NCBI RefSeq assembly: GCF_000241525.1
Contig: NZ_AHIL01000038.1
Span: forward strand, 1-64,000
DNA length: 64,000 nt
Source of the DNA: Comamonas testosteroni ATCC 11996
GTDB lineage: Bacteria; Pseudomonadota; Gammaproteobacteria; Burkholderiales; Burkholderiaceae_C
Direction of reading: 5' to 3'
The notes under the pieces were generated by a model. It had not been told where the DNA came from and searched no databases. It saw only the letters and a list, made by a program, of their open reading frames with translations. Shown in pieces: positions 29,994 through 39,251 of the stretch; position 1 is the stretch's first letter, and each line of letters starts with the position of its first letter. The position numbers and the translations under genes were made by a program.

Positions 29994-31385
29994 TCAGAGA
30001 TTACCCACCATATTCGCAGGCACCACCCACTGGTCAAACTGCTCGCCCGTCACATGGCCGCTGGCAATGGCAGCTTCGCGCAGGCTCGTACCCTCTTTGT
30101 GCGCCTTCTTGGCGATATAGGCAGCCTTGTCGTAGCCGATATGTGTGTTGAGCGCCGTCACCAGCATCAGCGAACGGCCCACCAGCTCTTCGATGCGCGC
30201 GCGGTTAGGCTCAATGCCCACGGCGCAGTGATCGTTGAAACTGACCATTCCGTCGGCCAGCAGGCGCACGCTTTGCAGGAAGTTGTGCGCCACCATGGGG
30301 CGGAACACATTGAGTTCGAAATTGCCCGAGGCTCCGCCGAAATTGATGGCCACATCGTTACCGAACACCTGGGCACACAGCATGGTCACGGCTTCGGACT
30401 GCGTGGGATTGACCTTGCCCGGCATGATGGACGAACCCGGCTCGTTCTCCGGGATAGAGATTTCGCCCAGGCCGCTGCGCGGCCCGGAGGCCAGCCAGCG
30501 CACGTCGTTGGCGATTTTCATCAAGCTTGCGGCCAGTGTCTTGAGAGCGCCATGTGCATAGACCAGGCCGTCGCAGCTCGCCAGAGACTCAAACTTGTTG
30601 GGCGAGGTGACAAACGGGGAGCCCGTCAGTCTGGCCAGTTCCGCCGCCACGCCTTCGGCGTAGCCCTTGGGGGCATTCAGCCCTGTACCCACGGCCGTCC
30701 CCCCCAGGGCCAGCTCATACAGATGCGGCAATGCGGCACGCACATGGGCTTCGCCATGGGCCAGCTGAGCCACCCAGCCGGATATCTCCTGACCCAGCGT
30801 CAGCGGCGTGGCATCCTGCAAATGCGTGCGACCGATCTTGACGATATCGGCAAAGGCTTCGCTCTTGGCCAGCAAGGTGACACGCAGCTTGGCGATGGCA
30901 GGCAGCAACTTGTGTTCGATGGACGTCACTGCCGCCACATGCATCGCCGTGGGATAGACATCGTTGCTGGACTGGCTTTTGTTCACATCGTCATTCGGGT
31001 GCACCAGGCGCGCCTCGCCGCGCTCGCCGCCCATCAGCTCGCTCGCGCGGTTGGCCAGCACCTCGTTGACGTTCATATTGGTCTGCGTGCCGGAGCCGGT
31101 CTGCCAGACCACCAGGGGGAACTCATCGGGGTGCTTGCCCGCAAGCACCTCATCGGCGGCCGAATTGATGGCTCTGGCTTTTCTCTCGTCCAGCAGACCC
31201 AGCGCATGGTTGACGCTGGCGGAGGCCTTTTTGACCTGCGCCAGCGCAGCAATGATTTCACGCGGTTGCTGCTCGCCGCTGATGTCGAAATTCTGCAGCG
31301 AGCGCTGCGTCTGCGCGCCCCAGAGCTTGTCGGCGGGTACATCAATCAAGCCAAAAGTGTCTTTTTCCTGGCGGGTGACTGTCAT
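29994..31385 (-). CDS. fumC: Fumarate hydratase class II
   Basis: Iron-independent, oxygen-stable fumarase of the TCA cycle, 463 residues from ATG 31385 ([23 protein letters not shown]). The superfamily signature [13 protein letters not shown] is present near residue 320, and [19 protein letters not shown] near 185 supplies the substrate-binding His. The genome segment also encodes an unrelated class I fumarase 2.5 kb away, so the cell can probably switch between iron-dependent and iron-free enzymes. It is followed by a terminator and is likely monocistronic. Confidence 0.97.
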   Translation of the reverse strand: MTVTRQEKDTFGLIDVPADKLWGAQTQRSLQNFDISGEQQPREIIAALAQVKKASASVNHALGLLDERKARAINSAADEVLAGKHPDEFPLVVWQTGSGTQTNMNVNEVLANRASELMGGERGEARLVHPNDDVNKSQSSNDVYPTAMHVAAVTSIEHKLLPAIAKLRVTLLAKSEAFADIVKIGRTHLQDATPLTLGQEISGWVAQLAHGEAHVRAALPHLYELALGGTAVGTGLNAPKGYAEGVAAELARLTGSPFVTSPNKFESLASCDGLVYAHGALKTLAASLMKIANDVRWLASGPRSGLGEISIPENEPGSSIMPGKVNPTQSEAVTMLCAQVFGNDVAINFGGASGNFELNVFRPMVAHNFLQSVRLLADGMVSFNDHCAVGIEPNRARIEELVGRSLMLVTALNTHIGYDKAAYIAKKAHKEGTSLREAAIASGHVTGEQFDQWVVPANMVGNL

Positions 31386-31585
31386 GGAATCGCTCCTTGC
31401 AATACAACTCGGCGCAGCTGGCTGAAGAAATCTGGCTGCCGTTGGCCGCAAACGGAAGTCGACCCACCGCCAGGCAGGCCACTTCCACAACCAGTCCATG
31501 CTAGCTCAGCCCGGCAGGCTGCAAGCACAATCGAGGCAACACCCCTGCGCCGGCAAGGCCAGAAATACATAGTTACATTAAATCA

Positions 31586-33817
31586 ATGTCGGACAGAGAA
31601 TCCGACCGGCCTTGCTGGCCCGCCACATCAATGTTCACTGATCTTTCCACCCCCATCGCCACCACCGTCATGACATCAAGTTACAGCACGATGATGGTGT
31701 GTGTCTCCATCGTCATCGCGGTATTTGCCTCTTTTGTGACGCTGGGTCTGGCCCGTCGCATGCGCATGGCCTCGGGCAGAATCGGACGCATCTGGTGGGC
31801 CATCGGCGCCATGGTGATGGGCACAGGGGTCTGGGCCATGCACTTCATCGGCATGCAGGCGTTTGAGCTGCCCATCACACTGGGCTACGGCGGTGCTCTG
31901 ACGCTGGCCTCCTGGGTCGCGGCAGTAGCGGCATCGGCATTGGCCTTTGGTGTGGCAACCAGGGTCGAATACCACTGGCCTCATTTTCTGGGCGCCTCGC
32001 TTCTCATGGGCGGCGGTATCTGCGCCATGCACTACCTGGGCATGCTCGCCATCGAAATGTCCATCCCGATTGCCTGGGACTGGCCACTGGTGGCGGCCTC
32101 CGCCCTGATCGCAGTACTGGCCTCGGCCACGGCGCTGAATCTGTTTCGCGCGCTGTTTTCGCTCTCCGGCAAGCGGCTGTTGCTGTTCCAGACATTGGCG
32201 GCACTGGTCATGGGCTTTGCCATCTGCGGCATGCACTACACCGGGATGTCGGCTGCCAGCTTTGCCAGCGGCTCGGTCTGCCTGAGTGCGGAAGCCCTGA
32301 GCGGTCCCGAGCTCACCACCATCATCATCATCACCACGGTCATGCTGCTGATTGCGGCGATGTTCAGCACCTTGCTCGATGCGCGCCTGCAAAGCACTGC
32401 CTTCAAGCTCAATCAATCGCTGCAGGAAACCAATGCCAAGCTGCAACTGGCCAATACCGAGTTGCGCCAGCGCGCTTTTGCCGACCCGCTGACCAATCTG
32501 CCCAACCGCCTGCTGTTTGAAGATCGTCTCATCCACGCCCTGCTGCGCCTGGAGCGCGCCAACCGTTCACGAATCAAGGAGCGGCTGGGAATCTTGTTTG
32601 TGGATCTGGACGGATTCAAACCCATCAATGACTCCTTTGGCCACGCCGCAGGTGATCAGATCCTCATCAGCGCCGCCGAGCGACTGATGGCGGAAGCCCG
32701 CAGCAGCGATACCGTGGCCCGCGTGGGCGGGGATGAATTCCTGGTCCTGCTGGAAGACACCCAGGACGTGGCCGCCTGCATGGCGGTAGCCAACCGAATT
32801 CTCAAGGCGCTTAGTCAGCCCTTTCGCCTAGGCAACAAGGAGCTGCAGATCACCTGCTCCATCGGCATCGTGGCCTTTCCCGACCATGGTGACCGCGACC
32901 ACCTGATCGCTAACGCCGATGCCGCCATGTACGCAGCCAAACGCAATGGCGGCAACGGTTTTGCAGTGTTCGAGCCGCACATGGGCAGCGATGCATCGGA
33001 GCAGCTGGAACTTCAAAACGATCTGCGCCACGCCATTCAGCGCGGTCAGATGGAGCTGCATTACCAGCCCAAGATCGACAGCGAGCGCGGCAACATCATC
33101 GGGGTAGAGGCACTGCTGCGCTGGGCTCATCCCGAACGCGGCATGATTGCCCCGGACATCTTCATCCCCCTGGCCGAGCGCTTCGGCATCATCAACAGCC
33201 TGGGCAACTGGGTGATCGAAGAAGCCTGCCACCAACTGGCCCTGTGGCGCAATATGGGACTGCAGATGCGGGTGGCGATCAATCTGTCCGTACACCAGCT
33301 GCGCGAAAGCGGCCTTGCAGATCGCATCACCCAGACGCTGGCGCGCCACGATGTACAGGCCAGCCAGCTACTGTGCGAGATCACCGAATCCGTGGCCATG
33401 GAAGACACCCAGGCCACGCAGCGCGCCATCGAGGAATTGCGCGACATCGGCATCTTTCTCTCGATCGATGACTTCGGCACCGGCTACTCCAGCCTCAACT
33501 ATCTGCGTCAGTTGCCCGCGCAGCAACTGAAGATCGACCGCAGCTTCATCCGCGACCTGGAAACCGAGGAAGATGCCCGCGCCGTGGTCCATGCCGTCGT
33601 GCGCCTGGCCCATGCCCTGGGGCTGCGCGTGGTGGCCGAAGGTGTGGAGACCGCGGGCCAGCGGGATATTCTGATCGACATGCAATGCGATGAGCTTCAG
33701 GGCTACTTCTACGCGCGCCCCATGCCGGCGGACAGCCTTCTGGCCTGGGCAAGAGACGATCGCCGAGGTGGTCAGGCCGATTTCTCGGCCTCCATCCTCG
33801 GCGCACTGACCGGCTGA
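31586..33817 (+). CDS. MHYT-GGDEF-EAL membrane protein (cyclic di-GMP turnover)
   Basis: 743 residues, or 728 if translation starts at the ATG at 31631. An N-terminal MHYT sensor domain of about seven helices carries the repeated motifs WAMHFIGM, CAMHYLGM and CGMHYTGM, thought to bind copper and sense O2, CO or NO. A short coiled coil (about 275-300) follows, then a GGDEF domain with intact VGGDEF and an EAL domain with intact EALLRW and DDFGTGYSSL. Both catalytic motifs look complete, so it may make, break or switch cyclic di-GMP levels. It lies between the two fumarase genes and ends with a perfect 10-bp hairpin. Confidence 0.93.
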   Translation: MSDRESDRPCWPATSMFTDLSTPIATTVMTSSYSTMMVCVSIVIAVFASFVTLGLARRMRMASGRIGRIWWAIGAMVMGTGVWAMHFIGMQAFELPITLGYGGALTLASWVAAVAASALAFGVATRVEYHWPHFLGASLLMGGGICAMHYLGMLAIEMSIPIAWDWPLVAASALIAVLASATALNLFRALFSLSGKRLLLFQTLAALVMGFAICGMHYTGMSAASFASGSVCLSAEALSGPELTTIIIITTVMLLIAAMFSTLLDARLQSTAFKLNQSLQETNAKLQLANTELRQRAFADPLTNLPNRLLFEDRLIHALLRLERANRSRIKERLGILFVDLDGFKPINDSFGHAAGDQILISAAERLMAEARSSDTVARVGGDEFLVLLEDTQDVAACMAVANRILKALSQPFRLGNKELQITCSIGIVAFPDHGDRDHLIANADAAMYAAKRNGGNGFAVFEPHMGSDASEQLELQNDLRHAIQRGQMELHYQPKIDSERGNIIGVEALLRWAHPERGMIAPDIFIPLAERFGIINSLGNWVIEEACHQLALWRNMGLQMRVAINLSVHQLRESGLADRITQTLARHDVQASQLLCEITESVAMEDTQATQRAIEELRDIGIFLSIDDFGTGYSSLNYLRQLPAQQLKIDRSFIRDLETEEDARAVVHAVVRLAHALGLRVVAEGVETAGQRDILIDMQCDELQGYFYARPMPADSLLAWARDDRRGGQADFSASILGALTG

Positions 33818-33830
33818 ACGCCGCACAGCA

Positions 33831-33858
33831 CCCACCAGTCATATATAAGACTGGTGGG
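33831..33858 (+). terminator. Hairpin after the MHYT-GGDEF-EAL gene
   Basis: CCCACCAGTC (33831-33840) and GACTGGTGGG (33849-33858) form a perfect 10-bp stem with an AT-only 8-nt loop. The T-tract is only two bases, so it may be a weak terminator or a regulatory hairpin ahead of the class I fumarase gene. Confidence 0.6.
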
Positions 33859-33952
33859 TTATGGCTGCAGGAATTGTCGTCTGGACCGATAATCGATAGG
33901 TTTACCGTGCGCGCCCCACGCGTACAGATTGCAACCCCCGAGAAGCTTCACG

Positions 33953-35506
33953 ATGACCACCTCCATCCGCCAGCAGGACCTGATCGATTCGATCGCAGGT
34001 GCCCTCCAGTACATCAGCTACTACCACACGCCGGATTTCATCCAGCATCTGGCCCGCGCCTATGAGCGCGAGCAAAGCCCTGCGGCCAAGGATGCGATGG
34101 CACAGATCCTCACAAACTCCAAGATGGCGGCCACCGGCCAGCGCCCCATCTGCCAGGACACCGGCATCGTCAACGTGTTCCTGAAAGTGGGCATGGACGT
34201 CAAGTGGGAAGGCTTCACCATGGGCCTGGAAGACGCCATCAACGAAGGCGTGCGCCGTGGCTACAACCACCCCGACAACACGCTGCGAGCCTCCGTCGTG
34301 GCCGACCCCCAGTTCAAGCGCAAGAACACCAAGGACAACACTCCCGCCGTGATCAATGTGCAGATCGTGCCCGGCGACAAGGTGGACGTGACCGTGGCCG
34401 CCAAGGGCGGCGGCTCCGAGAACAAGTCCAAGATGATCATGATGAACCCCAGCGACAACATCGTGGACTGGGTTCTGAAGACCGTCCCCACCATGGGCGC
34501 GGGCTGGTGCCCGCCCGGCATGCTGGGCATCGGCATTGGCGGCACGGCTGAAAAGGCAGTCCTGCTGGCCAAGGAAAGCCTGATGGAAGACCTCAACATG
34601 TACGAGCTGCAGCAAAAAGCTGCCAGCGGTGCAGAGCTCGACGACGTAGAAAAGCTGCGTCTGGAGCTGTTCGAAAAGATCAACGCCCTGGGTATCGGCG
34701 CCCAAGGCCTGGGCGGCCTGACCACGGTGCTGGACGTCAAGATCAACATGTACCCCACGCACGCGGCCTCCAAGCCCGTGGCCATGATTCCCAACTGTGC
34801 AGCAACCCGCCACGCCCACTTTGTGATGGACGGCTCCGGCCCCGTGCACCTGGATGCCCCCTCGCTGGACACCTGGCCCAAGATCGACTGGCACCCCGAC
34901 TACAACAAGTCCAAGAAGGTCGATTTGAACAATCTGACCAAGGAAGAAGTGGCCAGCTGGAAGCCCGGCGACACCCTGCTGCTCAACGGCAAGATGCTGA
35001 CCGGCCGTGATGCTGCCCACAAGCGCATCCAGGACATGCTGGCCAAGGGCGAAAAGCTGCCCGTGGACTTCACTAACCGCGTGATCTACTACGTCGGCCC
35101 CGTGGACCCCGTTCGCGACGAAGTGGTTGGCCCTGCTGGCCCCACCACGGCCACCCGCATGGACAAGTTCACCGACATGATGCTGTCGCAGACCGGCCTG
35201 ATCTCGATGATCGGCAAGTCCGAGCGCGGCCCTGTCGCCATCGAGGCCATCAAGAAGCACAAGAGCGCTTACCTGATGGCCGTGGGCGGCGCCGCCTACC
35301 TGGTCTCCAAGGCCATCAAGCAAGCCAAGGTGGTGGGCTTTGAAGACCTGGGCATGGAAGCCATCTATGAATTCGACGTGGTCGACATGCCTGTCACGGT
35401 GGCCGTGGATGCCGGTGGCACCAGCGCCCATATCACTGGCCCCGCCATCTGGAAGGAAAAGATTGCGACCGGGGAATTCAAGGGCATTGAAGTGGCTGGT
35501 GTGTAA
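33953..35506 (+). CDS. Fumarate hydratase class I (iron-sulphur)
   Basis: 517-residue [4Fe-4S] fumarase of the FumA/FumB type. The N-terminal alpha domain contains PICQDTGIVNVFLKVG, whose Cys ligates the cluster. ACPPGMLG-like WCPPGMLGIGIGG and NCAATRH supply further cluster cysteines near residues 184 and 282. The C-terminal beta domain has VYYVGPV and TTATRMDKFTDMML. ATG 33953 begins MTTSIRQQDLIDSIAGALQY; an in-frame TTG 24 nt upstream is unlikely. It is oxygen-labile, in contrast to the nearby FumC. A strong terminator follows. Confidence 0.95.
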   Translation: MTTSIRQQDLIDSIAGALQYISYYHTPDFIQHLARAYEREQSPAAKDAMAQILTNSKMAATGQRPICQDTGIVNVFLKVGMDVKWEGFTMGLEDAINEGVRRGYNHPDNTLRASVVADPQFKRKNTKDNTPAVINVQIVPGDKVDVTVAAKGGGSENKSKMIMMNPSDNIVDWVLKTVPTMGAGWCPPGMLGIGIGGTAEKAVLLAKESLMEDLNMYELQQKAASGAELDDVEKLRLELFEKINALGIGAQGLGGLTTVLDVKINMYPTHAASKPVAMIPNCAATRHAHFVMDGSGPVHLDAPSLDTWPKIDWHPDYNKSKKVDLNNLTKEEVASWKPGDTLLLNGKMLTGRDAAHKRIQDMLAKGEKLPVDFTNRVIYYVGPVDPVRDEVVGPAGPTTATRMDKFTDMMLSQTGLISMIGKSERGPVAIEAIKKHKSAYLMAVGGAAYLVSKAIKQAKVVGFEDLGMEAIYEFDVVDMPVTVAVDAGGTSAHITGPAIWKEKIATGEFKGIEVAGV

Positions 35507-35531
35507 TTACCCAGCAGGCCCCGCCACAAAG

Positions 35532-35554
35532 AACCGCCTTCGGGCGGTTTTTTT
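35532..35554 (+). terminator. Terminator after class I fumarase
   Basis: CCGCC/GGCGG closed by a stable TTCG tetraloop, flanked by AA and seven T residues, about 30 nt past the stop. Confidence 0.92.
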
Positions 35555-35641
35555 GTTCCGCCGCTTAAAGAAAGCAGTTGCAATAGGCTGATGGGCCGAA
35601 CTGGCCTTTTCCCAGGATTTTTCTAGAACCCAATCCAACCC

Positions 35642-36142
35642 ATGCATATCCGAGCAGAACTGCCCGCCGATGCCAAGGCCATCGAGCAGGTGACGATCCA
35701 GGCCTTCAAGGACGCACCGCATACCGATCACACCGAGCAATTCATCGTGCGTGAATTGCGCGCAGCCGGGGCTCTGGCCCTGTCCTTGGTCGCAGAGATT
35801 GACGGGCAAATCGTCGGGCATGTCGCCATCTCTCCCGTCCACATCAGCGACGGCAGCCAGCACTGGTTCGGCCTGGGGCCCATCTCCGTCATTCCCCAAA
35901 GACAGCGACAGGGTATTGGCAGTGCACTCATGCGGGCAGCCATCAGCGCTCTGCAAGCGCAGTCTGCGCAGGGATGCGTGCTGCTTGGCGAACCTGACTA
36001 CTACCGGCGCTTTGGTTTCCGGACGGTGCCGGGCCTGGAGCTGCCTGGAGTGCCTTCCGAGTACTTTCAAGCCCTGTCTTTCGAAGGCCCGCCGCCACAA
36101 GGCCAGGTGAGTTATCACAGAGCCTTCAACGCCCGGGACTGA
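35642..36142 (+). CDS. GNAT N-acetyltransferase (YhbS-like)
   Basis: 166-residue acetyltransferase. LGPISVIPQRQRQGIGSALMRAAI is the acetyl-CoA-binding motif A with the Q/RxxGxG/A loop. EPDYYRRFGFRTVPGLELPG is the C-terminal segment shared with E. coli YhbS-type proteins. The acceptor substrate is unknown. A free-standing gene in the interval after the class I fumarase terminator, with a hairpin (ATGCCGG/CCGGCAT, 36177-36195) downstream that may end its transcript. Confidence 0.88.
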   Translation: MHIRAELPADAKAIEQVTIQAFKDAPHTDHTEQFIVRELRAAGALALSLVAEIDGQIVGHVAISPVHISDGSQHWFGLGPISVIPQRQRQGIGSALMRAAISALQAQSAQGCVLLGEPDYYRRFGFRTVPGLELPGVPSEYFQALSFEGPPPQGQVSYHRAFNARD

Positions 36143-36390
36143 GCCTGCCGGTTTCGACGGTCAGTCGGCAAAGCCGATGCCGGCTAGACCGGCATTGGGC
36201 ATATCGCCCCCATCAGCAAGCAAAGCTTTTGGGCTTTACGGCAACGCGATACCTCGTCTTCATTGAAATCAGGACTTCTTGGTAAATACGAGACACAGAT
36301 ACCGAGCATGCTATTTAAGATATGCGACAGAGTGGGTATTTGCCTGACACCGTCCAGAATGATTTGCATCGCAAGCACAAGGAGTTCAGC

Positions 36391-37110
36391 ATGAGCCATG
36401 TCGCAGCAAAGATGGTGACCGGTGCGCTGGTGGCGCTCTCGGGCTTTGCTTCCGCACAGACTCAGCAGCCATCGGCTGGGCCCAAGCCACTGCCTTCCCC
36501 TGCGACTCAGGTATTGGTCCCCCAGGGAGTCTATGCACAGATCGACACCAGAATGGGGCAGGAGGCTCTTCGCTTGCTGTCGCAGGGTACGCCTCAGCAG
36601 CAGCAAGCCGTGCTCGAGCGCGTACGTGCCACGCCCGAGCGCTTTCAACCGCCCGTGTTCTATGTGCTGTCGCAAACACTGTTCAAGGCCGGTCTGCGGG
36701 ACGAGGCGGCCTTCTGGTTCTACGCAGGCCAACTGCGTGCCCGCTTCGACGCCAATCGCTGTGCCGACGTCACTGCCAGACAAGCGGTCGATGTGATGAA
36801 TCAGAGTTATGGAGCTCCCATCAATCGCCATCTGTTTCAGGATCTGGACAAGGCTCAGGAGTTGATCGCCAAGGTTGTGGACTGGGATCGCCGCACACCC
36901 CACGCCTACGACCCGCACTGGATCAATCTGCACGGCATGCAGGCGGTTCAGGCCTCCCGGGACCCGCAACTGGCCGCCAGGCTGACGATGGAATCGCTGA
37001 GCCTGCCAGCCTCGCAGTGGCCTGTTCTGGCCGAGCAGACGCGCACCAAGTATCTGCAGGGCTTTCAGGACGCCATCAGCCAGCTCAAAGCCGAGTCAAA
37101 ATCCAAGTGA
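36391..37110 (+). CDS. Exported protein of unknown function
   Basis: 239 residues from ATG 36391, which follows AAGGAG. Residues 1-23 (MSHVAAKMVTGALVALSGFASA) are a Sec signal peptide. The mature part is mostly helical: RMGQEALRLLSQGTPQQQQAVLERVRATPERFQPPVFYVLSQTLFKAGLRDEAAFWFY looks like a tetratricopeptide-like helical repeat. Two cysteines at most are present. I recognise no family. It lies about 250 nt after the acetyltransferase gene and is likely expressed alone. Confidence 0.6.
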   Translation: MSHVAAKMVTGALVALSGFASAQTQQPSAGPKPLPSPATQVLVPQGVYAQIDTRMGQEALRLLSQGTPQQQQAVLERVRATPERFQPPVFYVLSQTLFKAGLRDEAAFWFYAGQLRARFDANRCADVTARQAVDVMNQSYGAPINRHLFQDLDKAQELIAKVVDWDRRTPHAYDPHWINLHGMQAVQASRDPQLAARLTMESLSLPASQWPVLAEQTRTKYLQGFQDAISQLKAESKSK

Positions 37111-37299
37111 AAGATCGCTACCGCCCCAGGTCTCCATCCCTTATGTAGAAATCGCTTTCGGCTACTCTTTTTAATATTCTTCCGGCAAGACTCCGCGCTG
37201 CCTTGATGGCAGCCCCTATTGGCACATGCCCTGTTTGCTCTACGATGACTCAGACCTCTGCCCCCTGAGCCACTGCAATGCCGCTCAAAAGGAGTCCTC

Positions 37300-37884
37300 A
37301 TGCACAAGCTCTTTGCGCTGTTGACGACCACCGCCCTCGTCGCCTTGCTCACCGCCTGCCTGGTGCCCGAGCGCTTCTCCGCCAGCGTGGAAGTGCAGGC
37401 CGATGGCAGCTACAGCTACCACTTTGACGGCACGGTGGTCAATGCCATGGCAGTGATGAAGCTCAGAAAACAAGGCGTGCTGAGCGAGAAAGACCACCAG
37501 GAGCTGGCGGCGCAAGCGCAGCAACTGAGCCGCGAACCCGAGGTCAGGAAAGCCGTCTACAAAGGCAATGCGCGCTATGCGCTGGAGATTGCCGGCCAGC
37601 GAAAACCCGGTGAAGGTCTGCGATTGCTGGACATGTTCACCGTGCAGACCGACAGAAACGGCGTGATGACGATTGCCGCCAAACCGCTCAAGGACAAGGA
37701 AAAGAGAGACTTCGCGCAACTGGGCATCACCATGAACGGCAGCCTGAGAGTCAGCCTGCCCGGCAATGCCGAGGTACTCTCGCAAAACGCCAGCTCCACG
37801 CCCACGCTGGGCCTGGGCGCGTACAGCTGGAAAATCGGCAGCCTGAATGTACGACCCGAGATCAGGCTGCGCTTCAGGCCGTGA
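37300..37884 (+). CDS. Putative lipoprotein of unknown function
   Basis: 194 residues. MHKLFALLTTTALVALLTACLVPERF is a lipoprotein signal with lipobox LTAC (Cys20). The mature domain begins SASVEVQADGSYSYHFDGTVVNAMA and ends in a beta-rich region, GLGAYSWKIGSLNVRPEIRLRFRP. AAGGAG precedes the ATG by seven nt. No family recognised and no informative partner; it lies between the exported protein and the DUF938 gene. Confidence 0.65.
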   Translation: MHKLFALLTTTALVALLTACLVPERFSASVEVQADGSYSYHFDGTVVNAMAVMKLRKQGVLSEKDHQELAAQAQQLSREPEVRKAVYKGNARYALEIAGQRKPGEGLRLLDMFTVQTDRNGVMTIAAKPLKDKEKRDFAQLGITMNGSLRVSLPGNAEVLSQNASSTPTLGLGAYSWKIGSLNVRPEIRLRFRP

Positions 37885-37963
37885 AGGCTGTCGCAGTGCT
37901 CGGACTTGGCATTTTGGGAGAAGATGTCTGCACGATTTCCCGTGCCTGCCCGCCAAGTCCCTC

Positions 37964-38596
37964 ATGACCCCAAACCTTCCATCGACAGCCCCGCAACTGC
38001 CTTTCTCCCAGGCCTGCGAAAACAATCAGGCCGCCATTTTCGAGGTGCTGAAGTCCGCTTTTCAGCACAGCCGGCATGTGCTGGAGATAGGATCCGGCAC
38101 CGGGCAGCACAGCGTGTACTTCGCACCGCGCCTGCCGCAGCTGCTCTGGCAGACCAGCGACCTGGCCGGCAGTCATGCAGGCATCCAGGCCTGGCACGCC
38201 GCCCATGGCGCGCCTAATCTGCGTGCTCCGCTGGAGTTTGACCTGGCGACCGGTACCTGGCCGGCAACCGCAGACTCATCCGGCTTCGATGCCGTCTTTA
38301 CCAGCAATACCTGTCATATCGTGGCCTGGCCGCTGGTGCAGCGCATGTTCGAGATGGTTGGAGTGCATCTGCCCGAAGGCGGCGTGTTTGCCATTTATGG
38401 CCCGTTCAACTATGGTGGCCACTTCACCAGCGACAGCAACCGCGCCTTCGACGCCTGGCTGCGCCAGCGCGATACGCGCAGCGGCCTGCGCGACTTTGAA
38501 GCCATCGTGGCCCTGGCCGGTCAGCACGGCCTGCAGCTTGAACTCGATCAGGCCATGCCGGCCAACAACCGCACGCTGGTCTTTCACAAACGCTGA
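37964..38596 (+). CDS. DUF938 family SAM-dependent methyltransferase-like protein
   Basis: 210 residues. HVLEIGSGTGQHSVYFAPRLPQLLWQTSDL is the Rossmann motif I and II of a class I methyltransferase. FTSNTCHIVAW and GVFAIYGPFNYGGHFTSDSNRAFDAWL are typical of the DUF938 family, whose substrate is not known. The frame extends upstream to 37847 into the lipoprotein gene, but MTPNLPSTAPQLPFSQACENNQ at 37964 is the conserved-looking start. It is 11 nt upstream of the DUF2199 gene. Confidence 0.82.
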   Translation: MTPNLPSTAPQLPFSQACENNQAAIFEVLKSAFQHSRHVLEIGSGTGQHSVYFAPRLPQLLWQTSDLAGSHAGIQAWHAAHGAPNLRAPLEFDLATGTWPATADSSGFDAVFTSNTCHIVAWPLVQRMFEMVGVHLPEGGVFAIYGPFNYGGHFTSDSNRAFDAWLRQRDTRSGLRDFEAIVALAGQHGLQLELDQAMPANNRTLVFHKR

Positions 38597-38607
38597 ACTC
38601 TTACACC

Positions 38608-39129
38608 ATGGCCGCCATCTTTGCCTACCAATGCAGCAAATGCGATGAGATTCACGAAGGATCGCCGAGCTTTGCTTTCGATGCCCCTGCACCCTACCGA
38701 CGCCTGAACGAGCAAGAACGCGAGGAATGGGCAGAGCTGAGCGACGACCTCTGCGTCATCGCCCACCCCGAAGGCACGCAATACTATGTGCGGGCCATTC
38801 TGGAAGTGCCGATTCATGGCGTGGACGAGCCCTTTCTCTGGGGCATCTGGGTGTCGGCCAGTGAAGCCAGCTTTCACCGCTATCTGGACTCCTACGACAA
38901 ACCGCCCGAAGACCCGATTTTCTTTGGCTGGCTGTCCAATCTGATTGCTGTCTACCCCACGCAAAAGTCACGTCCGGCCGATGTGCATATCCAGGCCGAC
39001 GGTACACGCCCTCGCGTGGTGCTTCACCGCAGCGATGAGGAAAGCGATGCGCTGGTCGTCGACCAGCACGAAGGCATTTCGATCGCGCGCGCCCAGCAAC
39101 TGGCCGAGCAATCGCTGCATGGCGTTTAA
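38608..39129 (+). CDS. DUF2199 family protein
   Basis: 173 residues. The N-terminus FAYQCSKCDEIHEGSPSFAFDAPAPYRRL, with a CxxC pair, and the conserved WVSASEASFHRYLDSYD place it in the DUF2199 family, small bacterial proteins without a known function. It follows the methyltransferase-like gene by 11 nt and may be co-transcribed with it. Cytoplasmic, no signal or membrane segment. Confidence 0.78.
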   Translation: MAAIFAYQCSKCDEIHEGSPSFAFDAPAPYRRLNEQEREEWAELSDDLCVIAHPEGTQYYVRAILEVPIHGVDEPFLWGIWVSASEASFHRYLDSYDKPPEDPIFFGWLSNLIAVYPTQKSRPADVHIQADGTRPRVVLHRSDEESDALVVDQHEGISIARAQQLAEQSLHGV

Positions 39130-39187
39130 GCCAAACAAGGCCCAGGCACTGGCTCATCAAGAGCTACCGGCAAGCATTGATGAGCAA

Positions 39188-39219
39188 CAAAAAACCGCCA
39201 GAGGAAAATCTTCTGGCGG
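39188..39219 (-). terminator. Terminator after the LOG-family gene
   Basis: CCGCCAGA (39195-39202)/TCTGGCGG (39212-39219) with a 9-nt loop. On the minus strand the stem is followed by a seven-T tract, about 30 nt after the LOG-family stop. Confidence 0.82.
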
Positions 39220-39251
39220 CTTCCGGTCTTTTGGGGATCAGGCGTGACCGC

